From Flavobacteriaceae bacterium (GTDB lineage Bacteria; Bacteroidota; Bacteroidia; Flavobacteriales; Flavobacteriaceae): a stretch of DNA of 64,000 nucleotides. The notes beneath the pieces are model-generated. The model had not been told where the DNA came from. It searched no databases and saw nothing but the letters and a program-made list of their open reading frames with translations. The stretch lies in the NCBI GenBank assembly GCA_029238125.1, contig JAQWGQ010000002.1, positions 1-64,000 of the forward strand, given 5' to 3'. Position 1 is the first letter of the stretch. Every line of letters begins with the position of its first letter. Below are positions 49,219 through 58,562 of the stretch, piece by piece. A program made the position numbers and the translations under genes.

Positions 49219-49769
49219 GGGCGTATTGTTTTAGTTTTCCCGTCAATTGTCAACTGTATAATCCTTGAGGGCTTGACTGGATAAGTATCTGATTTCAAAG
49301 GTACAACATAGTCAACTTGCTCCAAAATACGACGATCTATCTGGCTTTCATTTTCGGGGATGGGCTCACCACTGATGTTGGCCGAGGTAGCAATGATGGG
49401 TTTACCAAATGATTTGACCAGATCCAGTGCAAATCCGCTTTTCGGAATTCGAAAAGCCATCGACCCATCTTCCGCCGTGGCAATAGGGGCAATCCCTTTT
49501 GCCTTGGGATATACAATGGTAGTGGGCGAACGATTTCCTTTTAATATCTCGTGCACCGACTGTGGAATGGACTCGACATAAGTTGCCAGCATCTCCATAT
49601 CTGCAACCAAAGCGATCAGAGATTTATTTTGCGGTCTGTTTTTGATTAAAAAAACCGTGTTAACGGCATCTTGATTTGTCGCATCACAACCAAGTCCTAA
49701 AACCGTATCAGAGGGAAACAAAACGACCCCCGATCGACCCAATGCGTCCAAACTGTTTTGAAGTACCAT
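49215..49769 (-). CDS. tsaC: L-threonylcarbamoyladenylate synthase (Sua5/YrdC/YwlC)
   Basis: Makes threonylcarbamoyl-AMP for the t6A modification of tRNAs that read ANN codons. It has 184 residues, the short form without the C-terminal Sua5 domain. The YrdC signature is seen in VLFPSDTVLGLGCDATN and in KNRPQNKSLIALV; SANISGEP ends the core. It overlaps cca by four bases; both act on tRNA. It follows dapD after 30 bases. Confidence 0.93.
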   Translation of the reverse strand: MVLQNSLDALGRSGVVLFPSDTVLGLGCDATNQDAVNTVFLIKNRPQNKSLIALVADMEMLATYVESIPQSVHEILKGNRSPTTIVYPKAKGIAPIATAEDGSMAFRIPKSGFALDLVKSFGKPIIATSANISGEPIPENESQIDRRILEQVDYVVPLKSDTYPVKPSRIIQLTIDGKTKTIRP

Positions 49770-49799
49770 AAAACTGTTTAGGTGATCAAATTCGTGTGC

Positions 49800-50615
49800 T
49801 TAAGCAGATACATCATAGGTTCGCAAGGCATCGTTAAGCGAAGTCTTTTTGTCTGTACTTTCTTTCCGTTTTCCAATAATCAGCGCGCATGGCACTTGGA
49901 AATCTCCTGCAGAAAACGATTTGGTGTAACTCCCAGGGATAACAACGGAGCGCGCTGGCACAATACCTTTGGACTCGATGGGCTGATCACCTGTAACGTC
50001 GATAATTTTGGTCGATGCAGTGAGTACCACATTTGCACCGAGAACAGCTTCTGTTTCTACTCGAATGCCTTCAACTACGATGCAACGAGAGCCGATAAAA
50101 GCATTGTCCTCAATAATGACGGGTGCAGCTTGAAGAGGTTCCAATACCCCACCTATACCTACACCACCACTTAAATGGACGTTTTTGCCGATTTGTGCAC
50201 AGCTTCCAACCGTTGCCCAAGTGTCAACCATGGTGCCCTTGTCGACATAGGCCCCGATATTGACGTAACTCGGCATCAGGATCGTGCCCGGTGAGATGTA
50301 TGCGCCATGGCGAGCGACTGCATGGGGAACAACTCGAATTCCTTTTTCTTTATATCCTGTTTTTAATGGGATTTTGTCATGAAATTCCAATGGCCCCGCT
50401 TGCAAGGTTTCCATACCTTGAATGGGGAAGTACAATACGACCGCTTTTTTTACCCACTCGTTGACTTGCCAGCCGTCAGATGTTGGTTCGGCAACGCGGA
50501 GTTCCCCTTTATCGAGTTGACCGATCACCGAGCGAATCACTTCTTGTACGTTTTTATCGGCTAATAATGCACGGTCTTCCCATGCTTTCTCAATGGTATT
50601 TTGAAATTGACTCAT
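49800..50615 (-). CDS. dapD: 2,3,4,5-tetrahydropyridine-2,6-dicarboxylate N-succinyltransferase
   Basis: Succinyltransferase of the lysine/meso-diaminopimelate pathway. It has 271 residues. The left-handed beta-helix domain is seen as hexapeptide repeats near 100-190 (IGAYVDKGTMVDTWATVGSCAQIGKNVHLSGGVGIGG), and the N-terminal helical domain and C-terminal tail are complete. With lysA (40 kb) it shows the succinylase branch. It is first in a minus-strand run with tsaC, cca, ctaA. TATCTTTG lies 16 bases before the ATG, without a -33 partner. Confidence 0.95.
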   Translation of the reverse strand: MSQFQNTIEKAWEDRALLADKNVQEVIRSVIGQLDKGELRVAEPTSDGWQVNEWVKKAVVLYFPIQGMETLQAGPLEFHDKIPLKTGYKEKGIRVVPHAVARHGAYISPGTILMPSYVNIGAYVDKGTMVDTWATVGSCAQIGKNVHLSGGVGIGGVLEPLQAAPVIIEDNAFIGSRCIVVEGIRVETEAVLGANVVLTASTKIIDVTGDQPIESKGIVPARSVVIPGSYTKSFSAGDFQVPCALIIGKRKESTDKKTSLNDALRTYDVSA

Positions 50616-50690
50616 CTTGCAATTTTTTTTTCAAAGATAACTTCATTTTATCAAAAAAAAGAGCAGTTCATAAAATCGATACAATAAGTG

Positions 50691-50698
50691 TATTTTTG
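50691..50698 (+). promoter_or_regulatory. TAnnTTTG element before ruvX
   Basis: TATTTTTG ends five bases before the ruvX ATG (50704). At the matching upstream distance there is only TTC (50667-50669). Candidate for a very short or absent leader. Confidence 0.4.
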
Positions 50699-50703
50699 CA
50701 TCA

Positions 50704-51129
50704 ATGGGCCGATTATTAGCGATAGATTACGGGGGAAAACGATGTGGCATTGCAGTCACCGATTTGGATCAGGTGTTTGCCTTTGGCCACGATACGGTTT
50801 TGACTTCTGATTTGTTGGATTATCTCAAAGATTACACACAAAAAGAGAATGTAGAAGGGATTGTAGTTGGCATGCCCAAACGTCTTCATAATGAACCCTC
50901 ATCAATTGCCGATGAGATTCATCAATTTATAGCAGCTTGTAAGTCACAGTTTCCAACTCTTCAATTCTATACCTATGATGAGCGGTTTACTTCAAAAATT
51001 GCATCGCATGAGATTGCAAGAGCAAGCTCTAAAAAACAAATTCGACAAGACAAAATGCTCATTGATCAAGTCAGTGCAACCCTATTACTGCAGTCTTTCT
51101 TGTCACATCAACAAACCAAGACATCATGA
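50704..51129 (+). CDS. ruvX: Holliday junction resolvase-like protein RuvX (YqgF)
   Basis: RNase H-fold nuclease of 141 residues, linked to 16S rRNA 5' processing and, by name, to junction resolution. Motifs are LLAIDYGGKRCGIAVTD (Asp8 region) and YDERFTSK near 95, and the C-terminal KMLIDQVSATLLLQSFL. It overlaps def by four bases (ATGA), being first of the ruvX-def-mazG run. Confidence 0.92.
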   Translation: MGRLLAIDYGGKRCGIAVTDLDQVFAFGHDTVLTSDLLDYLKDYTQKENVEGIVVGMPKRLHNEPSSIADEIHQFIAACKSQFPTLQFYTYDERFTSKIASHEIARASSKKQIRQDKMLIDQVSATLLLQSFLSHQQTKTS

Positions 51130-51719
51130 CCCTTCCGATATACGCTTATGGGCATCCAATTCTTCGTCAAAAAACAGAGGAAATTGATACGAATTATCCA
51201 GATTTAAAATCTTTGGTTGACAAAATGTGGGAAACGATGTACAATGCGAATGGGGTGGGTTTGGCAGCTCCGCAAATTGGTCTTGCTCTGCGATTGTTTG
51301 TGGTCGATGCGAGTCCGTTTGCCGCTGATCCTGAACTTTCAGAAGAAGAACAACAACAAATCAAACAGTTCAAGCATGTTTTTATCAATCCCTCAATAAA
51401 GGTCTTTCAAGGAGATCAGGTCGACTTTAATGAGGGTTGCTTGAGTATTCCCGACATACGCGGTGAGGTGACTCGTGAAGATGGGATTTTGATTTCATAT
51501 TATGATCTTGACTTCAAATATCATGAGTTGGAGCTGACGGGGTTAGCGTCTCGTGTAGTCCAGCATGAATATGATCATATTGAAGGAAAACTCTTTACGG
51601 ATAAACTCAGTCCATTTAAGCGAAAAATTTTAAAATCAAAGCTCCTTCAAATTGAAAAGGGAAACATCACAGTTGATTACCCCATGGAGTTTCCCTCCAA
51701 GCAAAAAAACAAATTGTAA
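51126..51719 (+). CDS. def: peptide deformylase
   Basis: Removes the formyl group from the start methionine of new proteins. It has 197 residues. All three motifs are present: GVGLAAPQ (43-50), EGCLS with metal ligand Cys105, and HEYDH (147-151; His147, Glu148, His151). It overlaps ruvX by four bases and shares one base with mazG, so it is translationally coupled with both. Confidence 0.97.
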   Translation: MTLPIYAYGHPILRQKTEEIDTNYPDLKSLVDKMWETMYNANGVGLAAPQIGLALRLFVVDASPFAADPELSEEEQQQIKQFKHVFINPSIKVFQGDQVDFNEGCLSIPDIRGEVTREDGILISYYDLDFKYHELELTGLASRVVQHEYDHIEGKLFTDKLSPFKRKILKSKLLQIEKGNITVDYPMEFPSKQKNKL

Positions 51720-52495
51720 TGGCAGATCGAAAGAAACAATTAAAAGCCATTGATCGTCTGCTTACCATAATGGATGATCTTCGAGAACAGTGTCCTTGGG
51801 ACCGCAAACAAACCTTTGAGAGTTTACGTCATTTGACGATTGAGGAGACCTATGAATTGAGCGAATCTATATTGAAAGGCAGCCCTGAGGACATCAAGTC
51901 CGAACTGGGTGATTTGCTTCTTCACATTGTATTTTATGCAAAAATTGGTAGTGAGCAGTCTTCATTTGATATTGCCGATGTTGCAAACCGTATTTGTGAT
52001 AAACTGATTCAGCGCCACCCGCATGTCTATGGGGATGTTGAAGTGGCAGATGAAAAAGAAGTAAAGCAAAACTGGGAACAGCTTAAACTCAAGCACGATC
52101 GCAAGGGGGTCCTCGATGGTGTTCCCGATTCGCTACCTCCTTTGGTAAAGGCATATCGAATGCAAGAGAAAGCCGCTGGTGTGGGTTTTGATTGGGATCA
52201 CACGGCAGGTGTCATGCAAAAAATTGAAGAGGAATTACAAGAGTTTTATGACGAAGTCGATCGAAACGACAAAGCATCTGCAGAAGCCGAGTTTGGGGAC
52301 TTGCTGTTTTCTTTGGTAAATTATGCTCGTTTTATCGGAATCAACCCAGACGATGCCTTATCGAGGACGAATCAAAAGTTTCGCAATCGATTTGTAGGCA
52401 TGGAGAAAAAAATCTCAGACCGTCAAATCAAGATGAACCAACTCAAACTTGATGATTGGGAAAAATTGTGGCAAGAGGTAAAATCAGAGAAGTAG
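51719..52495 (+). CDS. mazG: nucleoside triphosphate pyrophosphohydrolase MazG
   Basis: Hydrolyses NTPs to NMPs and clears unusual nucleotides. It has 258 residues with two MazG domains: the first has CPWDRKQTFESLRHLTIEE followed by the ELSE helix and GDLLLH, the second has EELQEFYDEV and EFGDLLFSLVN (about 175-205). It is last in the ruvX-def-mazG run and ends one base before the convergent DUF349 gene. Confidence 0.95.
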   Translation: MADRKKQLKAIDRLLTIMDDLREQCPWDRKQTFESLRHLTIEETYELSESILKGSPEDIKSELGDLLLHIVFYAKIGSEQSSFDIADVANRICDKLIQRHPHVYGDVEVADEKEVKQNWEQLKLKHDRKGVLDGVPDSLPPLVKAYRMQEKAAGVGFDWDHTAGVMQKIEEELQEFYDEVDRNDKASAEAEFGDLLFSLVNYARFIGINPDDALSRTNQKFRNRFVGMEKKISDRQIKMNQLKLDDWEKLWQEVKSEK

Positions 52496-52496
52496 A

Positions 52497-54401
52497 TTAC
52501 ATTCTTTTAAAAGCGTCTAGCTTTTGTTGTAAACCATCAATGATTTTCTTTTGTTTTTCAAGGTCCTTCATTACCTTATTCACCAACGGGTTTTCTGATG
52601 AACTTTTAGAGAAAAACTCCATATTCGTTTCGAGTTGAATGTACTCTTGTTTGGCTTTGTTTAAGCGTTGTTTGATTTGTGACCTTTCCTTTTGAATAAG
52701 CTCAGTGCGGTCACCCATCAACTTGAGTTTGAGCTGATACTTAAATGCAGCAATGGATTCTTTATCCTCCCCGAGTTGTTTGAGTGCATTTTCTATGGTC
52801 GCAACAAACTCGCTGTTAATCTGATTTGTTCTCTTACCTACAGATCCAATTTTGGTCCACTCCTCAATTAACTGATCGATACTGGCGCGATCAAGATCTT
52901 CATCTGATTGGAGTTTTTTTAGCAACTTATTTTTTTCCTCAAATGCTTGTTGTTCTCCTTCCGATAATTTGTTTTTTTGATCATCGAGAAGAGCAAAATA
53001 ATCATTACATGCTTTGCGAAATAGCTTCCATGCTTTATCGTTTTGTTTTCGAGAAACAGGACCCATTTCTTTCCACTTTTTTTGCAGTGCGATCACTTTG
53101 GGCGTTGTCGCTGCAAAATCCTCTGTTTGTAAAAAGGCCTCGGCTTCTTTTACCAATTCCATTCGCTGTTTAAAATTCTCGCTGTAGTCTCTTTTGAGTG
53201 ATTTGTAAAATGCATTTCGTTTTCTACCAAAAAGCCGCATTACGCCCTTAAACATCGCCCAAATTTCCGCATTATCACTTCGACTCACATGACCACATTC
53301 AAAAAATGAAGTTCGTAAACTCTCCATATCTTGGATCATCTTTTGCATCTCATTGTGGGTTTTGATCTCAACCTTAGCAAGTTGCTCTATTTGTGAGATG
53401 ATTAATTTCTTTTTTTCGTAGTTGGCTTTATAAATCTCCGCTTGATTTTTTTGAAAAAACTGACGTTTTTCATGGACGACTTTTGTTGCTTCGCTAAAGC
53501 GCTCCCAAAGTGTTTCTCCGTGCTCTTTGGCGATTGGCCCCAACTCATCCTTCCAACGTTTGTGGAGTTCTTGTAGGTTTCTAAAGGCCTTCTGGATATT
53601 GTCCATTTTGCCTAGGGCTTCGGCCTGCTCGATAATTTTTAATTTTTCTTCGTAATTATATTTAAAATCAAGCTCTCTAAATTCTCGATTCAGATGGAGA
53701 AAGTCATAAAATATACCGACGTGATGGTGGTAGGTTTTCCAAATGTTATTTGCGTCTGCTCTGGGTACATGCCCCGATTCTCTCCACCGGGCTTGCAAGT
53801 CTTTAAACTGTTTGTAGGTATCTGAAATGGGTTGATCAATCCCGATTAGTCCTTTGAGTTCCTCGATTAGGTTTTTTCGAATGACCAAATTGTTTTGAAA
53901 CGACTTTTCGAGTTCTTGATAATAGCTTGCTTTCTCAGACTTATATCTACGAATCAAATCATCATAAGTTGTTTTCTCTGGGATTTTAGCATCAAAATCC
54001 TTGAGTTCTCCTCCAGCATTGATAAAAACTTCTTTTTTATTCTCAAAAATCTGGCTGAGTTTTGTTTCGATTTGTTTGGAGAGTGTCTCAACCTCACGCT
54101 TATGAAGTTGTACTCTTCCAGAAGATACTTTTTTATCAAGCGCTTTCAGGAGTTGCTCTAGATTGAGATCGTCATAGCTTTCCTCTTCGTTTTTAAACGC
54201 AGAAGGATCTTCTTCATCAAGATTAGATTCTTCTGAAGTCGTATTTTCACCCTGTTGATCTTCTGTATTTTCTATTTCTCCTTCATCAGTTGATGGCTCA
54301 GCTTGGGTCATCTCTTGCTTAGGTTGGGCTTCAGTATCAGGGATTTTTTCGTCCACTTTATCTTCATTTGCATCTTGCAAATTGGCATCATTATCTAGCA
54401 T
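52497..54401 (-). CDS. DUF349 repeat protein
   Basis: Cytoplasmic protein of 634 residues from ATG 54401; a GTG at 54425 is an alternative. The first 100 residues are acidic and low-complexity (Glu/Asp/Gln). From about 200 to 560, five DUF349 repeats are seen, each with a pattern such as RWRESGHVPRADANNIW or KWKEMGPVSRKQNDKAWKLFR; the fifth is degenerate. The rest is coiled coil. Function is unknown. It is the last gene of the relA-to-aroE run. Confidence 0.8.
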   Translation of the reverse strand: MLDNDANLQDANEDKVDEKIPDTEAQPKQEMTQAEPSTDEGEIENTEDQQGENTTSEESNLDEEDPSAFKNEEESYDDLNLEQLLKALDKKVSSGRVQLHKREVETLSKQIETKLSQIFENKKEVFINAGGELKDFDAKIPEKTTYDDLIRRYKSEKASYYQELEKSFQNNLVIRKNLIEELKGLIGIDQPISDTYKQFKDLQARWRESGHVPRADANNIWKTYHHHVGIFYDFLHLNREFRELDFKYNYEEKLKIIEQAEALGKMDNIQKAFRNLQELHKRWKDELGPIAKEHGETLWERFSEATKVVHEKRQFFQKNQAEIYKANYEKKKLIISQIEQLAKVEIKTHNEMQKMIQDMESLRTSFFECGHVSRSDNAEIWAMFKGVMRLFGRKRNAFYKSLKRDYSENFKQRMELVKEAEAFLQTEDFAATTPKVIALQKKWKEMGPVSRKQNDKAWKLFRKACNDYFALLDDQKNKLSEGEQQAFEEKNKLLKKLQSDEDLDRASIDQLIEEWTKIGSVGKRTNQINSEFVATIENALKQLGEDKESIAAFKYQLKLKLMGDRTELIQKERSQIKQRLNKAKQEYIQLETNMEFFSKSSSENPLVNKVMKDLEKQKKIIDGLQQKLDAFKRM

Positions 54402-54459
54402 GTCTTGGTTAACTTTGACATTCACAAGATAGTAAAACTTTGTGAGTTTAATTTTTGGG

Positions 54460-55200
54460 TTAATCCATCCATAAAGACCATGAGGCCTCTGCTTGCTCTA
54501 CGAGCATTTGATAGCCATTCAGGACTATAGCACCTTTGTCTTTACCCATTTGCATAAAAGCGGTGACTTCAGGGTTGTAAATCAGATCGTACAACAAATG
54601 TTCAGCGTTGATTTGCTTATAATCAATTGGGGGATAGGCATCTGTATTTGGATGGGTGCCAAGTGGAGTACAGTTGATAAGTAAGGTGTGTTCTTTATAA
54701 TCTTTGGCTGTAAGTTGGTGATATGCCTTTCTGTCTTGTCCTTCACTTCGAGACACTTTGAGCACTTGTATTTTCAGTTGTTCTAAAACATAACAAACTG
54801 CTTTTGAAGCCCCACCAGTTCCCAAAACGAGTGCTTTATTGTGGTGCGGTTTGAGGTGATTCAGAAGGGTGTTTTGAAAGCCGATATGGTCTGTATTGTA
54901 CCCTAAGCGTTTGTCGTTTTTAAATACGATAGTGTTGACGGCGCCAATCGCTTTTGCAACTGAATCAAGCTCGTCTAGAAAAGGAATGACTTCCTGTTTG
55001 TATGGAATGGTCACATTCATACCAGAGATATCTTTCCGGTTGAGAAGACTTTTGAAGGTTGATAGATTTTCAAGATCAAAGTTAACGTACTTATGTTGGA
55101 GATTTTCAGCTGTAAACTTATTAGAGAAGTAATCTCTCGAAAAAGAGTAGCCGATATCCTTTCCTAATAATCCAAAAAGTTTATTGTCGCTTTCGATCAT
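54460..55200 (-). CDS. aroE: shikimate dehydrogenase
   Basis: Reduces 3-dehydroshikimate to shikimate in aromatic amino acid synthesis. It has 246 residues, a compact form. Substrate-binding FSRDYF (20-25), catalytic Lys68 (NVTIPYKQ), Asp104 (YNTDHIG) and the nucleotide loop GTGGAS (127-132) are present. It overlaps the DUF368 gene upstream by 20 bases, so it is probably expressed with the envelope genes. Confidence 0.94.
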   Translation of the reverse strand: MIESDNKLFGLLGKDIGYSFSRDYFSNKFTAENLQHKYVNFDLENLSTFKSLLNRKDISGMNVTIPYKQEVIPFLDELDSVAKAIGAVNTIVFKNDKRLGYNTDHIGFQNTLLNHLKPHHNKALVLGTGGASKAVCYVLEQLKIQVLKVSRSEGQDRKAYHQLTAKDYKEHTLLINCTPLGTHPNTDAYPPIDYKQINAEHLLYDLIYNPEVTAFMQMGKDKGAIVLNGYQMLVEQAEASWSLWMD

Positions 55201-56146
55201 AGACGTCTAAAATAATAACAATGAATAGGCCAACGCCAATCCAAAATAGAGAAAAATATTGATTGGACCCACTGCTTTCCACGGTATTGTTTATCAAGGT
55301 GTTGTTGGTCAGCAGGCGAAAATCAGACCAAGGCCAAAGGATTGATAAGGAGCCAACGATAAACCCAATGATTAAAGCATTTAGTTTGCGTTCAAAACGC
55401 ATAATGATATAATGAAGTAGGTTGGAAATGCTGACCAATCCAACAACCGAACCGCCAACAAAGACAACCAAAATGGTTAGCAACTCACTGTATTCTTGGA
55501 ATAGCGTTGCGTATGCAGAAGGAACTTGAAGCAGTTGAATGCTAAATTCCCAAACCGCATTGACAGCATCAACCAGTAGTAGGGCATAGTTACCAAGAAG
55601 AATCAGTAAAAAAGAGCCAGAAAGTCCTGGAAGTGTCATGCCGATGATACTGATTAGACCACAGAAAAAGACAAACCATAGGTTTCTGTTTTCTGGAGCC
55701 GGCTCTAAAAATGTTAAGGATAAGCCGACTGCAAGTCCAAGCAAACTGTAGAAGGCGTATTTCAAATTCCATTTTCCAAAGTCTCTCATCAATACAATGG
55801 CAGACATGACAACCATGCCAAAAAACAAACCTTTTACGTGTTGCTCATAGTGTAATAATGCGTTATCAAGCACTCTAGAAACGGTGAAATAGCTCAGTAA
55901 CACCCCCAGAGCGATCAACAACAAAAACAAGGCATTGGTGTATTGGTAAAAGCTATTAAATCGACCCGTTAACAGCATGTAAAATGCTTTAAAATTCAAT
56001 CGCTTGAGCGAGTATAAAAATTCTTGATAGAAGCCAGTAACGACAGCAACAATTCCTCCAGACACCCCCGGCACTTTATTGGCAATCCCCATCGCCAGCC
56101 CTTTGATAACTAGCAAAATATGATCGTATAACCCTCTTTGATTCAT
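55181..56146 (-). CDS. DUF368 membrane protein, second copy
   Basis: Integral membrane protein of 321 residues from ATG 56146, whose ATG overlaps the preceding TGA (ATGA). About eight to nine helices are seen. The two DUF368 half-motifs are KVPGVSGG near 24-31 and TLPGLSGSFLLILLGNY in the middle. From memory, members of this family (PopT) move undecaprenyl phosphate back across the membrane. It differs clearly in sequence from its neighbour copy and overlaps aroE by 20 bases. Confidence 0.85.
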   Translation of the reverse strand: MNQRGLYDHILLVIKGLAMGIANKVPGVSGGIVAVVTGFYQEFLYSLKRLNFKAFYMLLTGRFNSFYQYTNALFLLLIALGVLLSYFTVSRVLDNALLHYEQHVKGLFFGMVVMSAIVLMRDFGKWNLKYAFYSLLGLAVGLSLTFLEPAPENRNLWFVFFCGLISIIGMTLPGLSGSFLLILLGNYALLLVDAVNAVWEFSIQLLQVPSAYATLFQEYSELLTILVVFVGGSVVGLVSISNLLHYIIMRFERKLNALIIGFIVGSLSILWPWSDFRLLTNNTLINNTVESSGSNQYFSLFWIGVGLFIVIILDVYDRKRQ

Positions 56147-57057
56147 CGCTTTTGGGATTGACTCATTTTGTGAAAAGCGTAGATAACGAAACTCCCGATT
56201 AGTATAAATCCAATGCCAATCCACAGTTCGGAATTACTGCGTTCAAAGATGGGTAAAACAGCGATTTGGTCACGAGTTTCGTCGGTTATGTATTGCTTCC
56301 AAGGCCAGACCTTGTAGAGAGAACCAAACATAAATCCAGACATGGTAGCAAGTAAGGGGTCTCTGTGATTGAGATAGAGTTTTCCTACCCAGTGCGCAAA
56401 CAGCTTAAGTCCAATGATCGCTCCCATTCCAAATGCAATAAGATTTAAAAATCCTTGCGTGCGAAAAGAGCGAACGAGCTCAACAGTTTCAAGCGCAGTT
56501 TCATAGGAACCAAGAAGAACCAAAATAAATGCTCCCGAAATGCCTGGGAGTATCATGGCCATGATCATCAACATTCCGCACAGAAACAGGTAGGGTAGGG
56601 CTTCGGTTGCCTCTGCAGGCGACAAAAAGCTAATTATAAATGAAATCAGTCCTCCAATAATCAAACCAACAATTGTGATTGGAGACCATTGTTTGACGTC
56701 CTTGCAGATCAAGACTGAACTCGCAAAAATCAGTCCAAAGAAAAAGGACCAAAGTGCAAGGGCGTGATTTTCTAGAAAAAAGCCAATGACAGAACTTAAA
56801 AACAAAATGCTTGTGGCAATACCTAGGAAAAGGGGTAAGAGAAACGGGCCATTTATTTTTTGCCACGATGTCTTTCGATTTGCACCAAACAATGCCAAAA
56901 TTTCTTTTGCATTCACATGATTTATAGAGGTGATTAAGTCTTCGTAGATATTTGTAATTAGCGCAATCGTACCACCAGAAACCCCGGGAACAAGATCTGC
57001 GATTCCCATTGCAATCCCTTTCAGATATATGCCAAATGTTGATTTATTGGATTTCAT
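56143..57057 (-). CDS. DUF368 membrane protein, first copy
   Basis: Integral membrane protein of 304 residues with about eight helices and the motifs LVPGVSGG (near 22-29) and LPGISGAFILVLLGSYE (near 167-183), the internal repeat typical of DUF368, a family shown to recycle undecaprenyl phosphate. It is followed in the same run by a second DUF368 gene with a 4-base overlap, which is strong evidence for joint translation. It is 32 bases after the TPR gene. Confidence 0.87.
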   Translation of the reverse strand: MKSNKSTFGIYLKGIAMGIADLVPGVSGGTIALITNIYEDLITSINHVNAKEILALFGANRKTSWQKINGPFLLPLFLGIATSILFLSSVIGFFLENHALALWSFFFGLIFASSVLICKDVKQWSPITIVGLIIGGLISFIISFLSPAEATEALPYLFLCGMLMIMAMILPGISGAFILVLLGSYETALETVELVRSFRTQGFLNLIAFGMGAIIGLKLFAHWVGKLYLNHRDPLLATMSGFMFGSLYKVWPWKQYITDETRDQIAVLPIFERSNSELWIGIGFILIGSFVIYAFHKMSQSQKR

Positions 57058-57089
57058 CGTCGAGGCGAAAATACGAAATAAGAAGGTGT

Positions 57090-58478
57090 TTAGACCTTTA
57101 AAGAGAGACTTTGCTTGACAAATGAGGAACTTCTAAACTCAGGAAAGGTTTCGTAAAAGTGTTTGAGTTGTTTGGCATCCGACATATAGGCGTTCTTAAG
57201 GTAAAACCTTGCCTCAAGTGACTGTGAGGAAAGCAAGTAAATCCCTCCGAGACGGAAGTTGATCACACTGCTTTCAGGATGAAATTCAAGTCCGTGTTGC
57301 AAAACCTCCAAAGCTCTTGGATAATCATGCATTTCTTTGAGAACATCTGCCCATTTTACCCATGTATCAACCTCATAATTACCTAGATTGACACACTCTG
57401 TAAAGCCCAAATCTGCTTCTTCAAGAAAGCCCAGAGCAAAGTTGATTTCTGCATACCTTTTCCACGTTGCCACATTGACATTGTCAATCTGTATGGATTT
57501 TTTGGCGTAGTAGAGGGCTTTTTCGAAGTCTTTGTTTTTGCAATGCACATCGATCAAAGCAATCCATGCTTTTTCATATAAGGGGTCTTCATTTAAAGTC
57601 TTTTTGAAATACTGTATCGCGAGTTTGGTATTGCCCAATTCGATATGACACTGTCCGATATGTAGTAGTGCAAATGCGGTCGGCTCATCGATTGACAAGG
57701 TCGTTTCATAGGCGAGGATAGCTTCGTTATAACGCTTCATTTTTTGAAGTGTTTTTCCTATCTCAAAATAGGCACCGATAAATTCGTTATCGCAAATGAC
57801 TGCAAAGTCATAGGATGACAGGGCTTGTTTGAGCATTTCCTTACTCGCATATTGGCGACCCAATTGATGCCATGCGATTTCGCAAAAGGGATCGATCTCT
57901 AAAAATTCGTTGAGGAATTCAATCGCACCATCGGGATTTTCTAGTGATTCAAAACAATAAATCGCATTGTATAAAGCGTGAGTGTCTTTGGGGTCTTCGT
58001 TGAGACACTTGATAAAGTGCTCTTTTGCCATAATATAACTATCTAAGAAGAGATATTCCATCGCCAACAAACTGTGAAATTCAGCTTGACTTTCGCAGTA
58101 TTCTAGACCTTTGGTCAAGAACGATATTGCTTCCTGATGCCTTTTGGTTTTTGAAAGAATAACGGCCTTATGAATATAAACATATTCGTTATAGGGCTCC
58201 ATTTCCCCAAGTTTATCAATCACTTCTTCAGCTTCTTTGTACTGATTATTCAGTAGCATTAGTTCGACATGAAGAAGTTTTAATCCGCTATATCCAGGGT
58301 GCTGGTTTTCTCCGATTTCAAGGGCCTTGTACGCCAAACGAAGACTCCCTGAATCGATATAATATTGGATTATTTCTTCAAATTCAGTGGCGTCGAAAAA
58401 ATTCACCCGGTTTGATTGTAACATCAACTCAAAACGAGCGAGTGGGGATTTGTGGTCTTTATTAGAATTTTTATTCAT
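57090..58478 (-). CDS. TPR repeat protein
   Basis: Protein of 462 residues from ATG 58478 (TTG at 58481 is the codon before), made almost wholly of tetratricopeptide repeats. At least ten 34-residue units are seen, for example HALYNAIYCFESLENPDGAI and AFALLHIGQCHIELGNTKLA. No signal peptide or membrane helix. It is probably a scaffold for protein contacts. Upstream 81 bases separate it from the aminotransferase gene; no clear signal is seen there. Confidence 0.85.
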   Translation of the reverse strand: MNKNSNKDHKSPLARFELMLQSNRVNFFDATEFEEIIQYYIDSGSLRLAYKALEIGENQHPGYSGLKLLHVELMLLNNQYKEAEEVIDKLGEMEPYNEYVYIHKAVILSKTKRHQEAISFLTKGLEYCESQAEFHSLLAMEYLFLDSYIMAKEHFIKCLNEDPKDTHALYNAIYCFESLENPDGAIEFLNEFLEIDPFCEIAWHQLGRQYASKEMLKQALSSYDFAVICDNEFIGAYFEIGKTLQKMKRYNEAILAYETTLSIDEPTAFALLHIGQCHIELGNTKLAIQYFKKTLNEDPLYEKAWIALIDVHCKNKDFEKALYYAKKSIQIDNVNVATWKRYAEINFALGFLEEADLGFTECVNLGNYEVDTWVKWADVLKEMHDYPRALEVLQHGLEFHPESSVINFRLGGIYLLSSQSLEARFYLKNAYMSDAKQLKHFYETFPEFRSSSFVKQSLSLKV

Positions 58479-58562
58479 CAAATGACTTACATTCTCACTA
58501 TAAAGTTAACCCCTAGGTGGGTAAGAATGAAATAAACAGATTTATTGTTTTTAACAATTTAA

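Noticed and set aside
53895-54161. Plus-strand small membrane-like frame within the DUF349 gene
   Set aside because: Hydrophobic residues result from reverse reading of Lys/Glu-rich coiled coil; no start or promoter signal.
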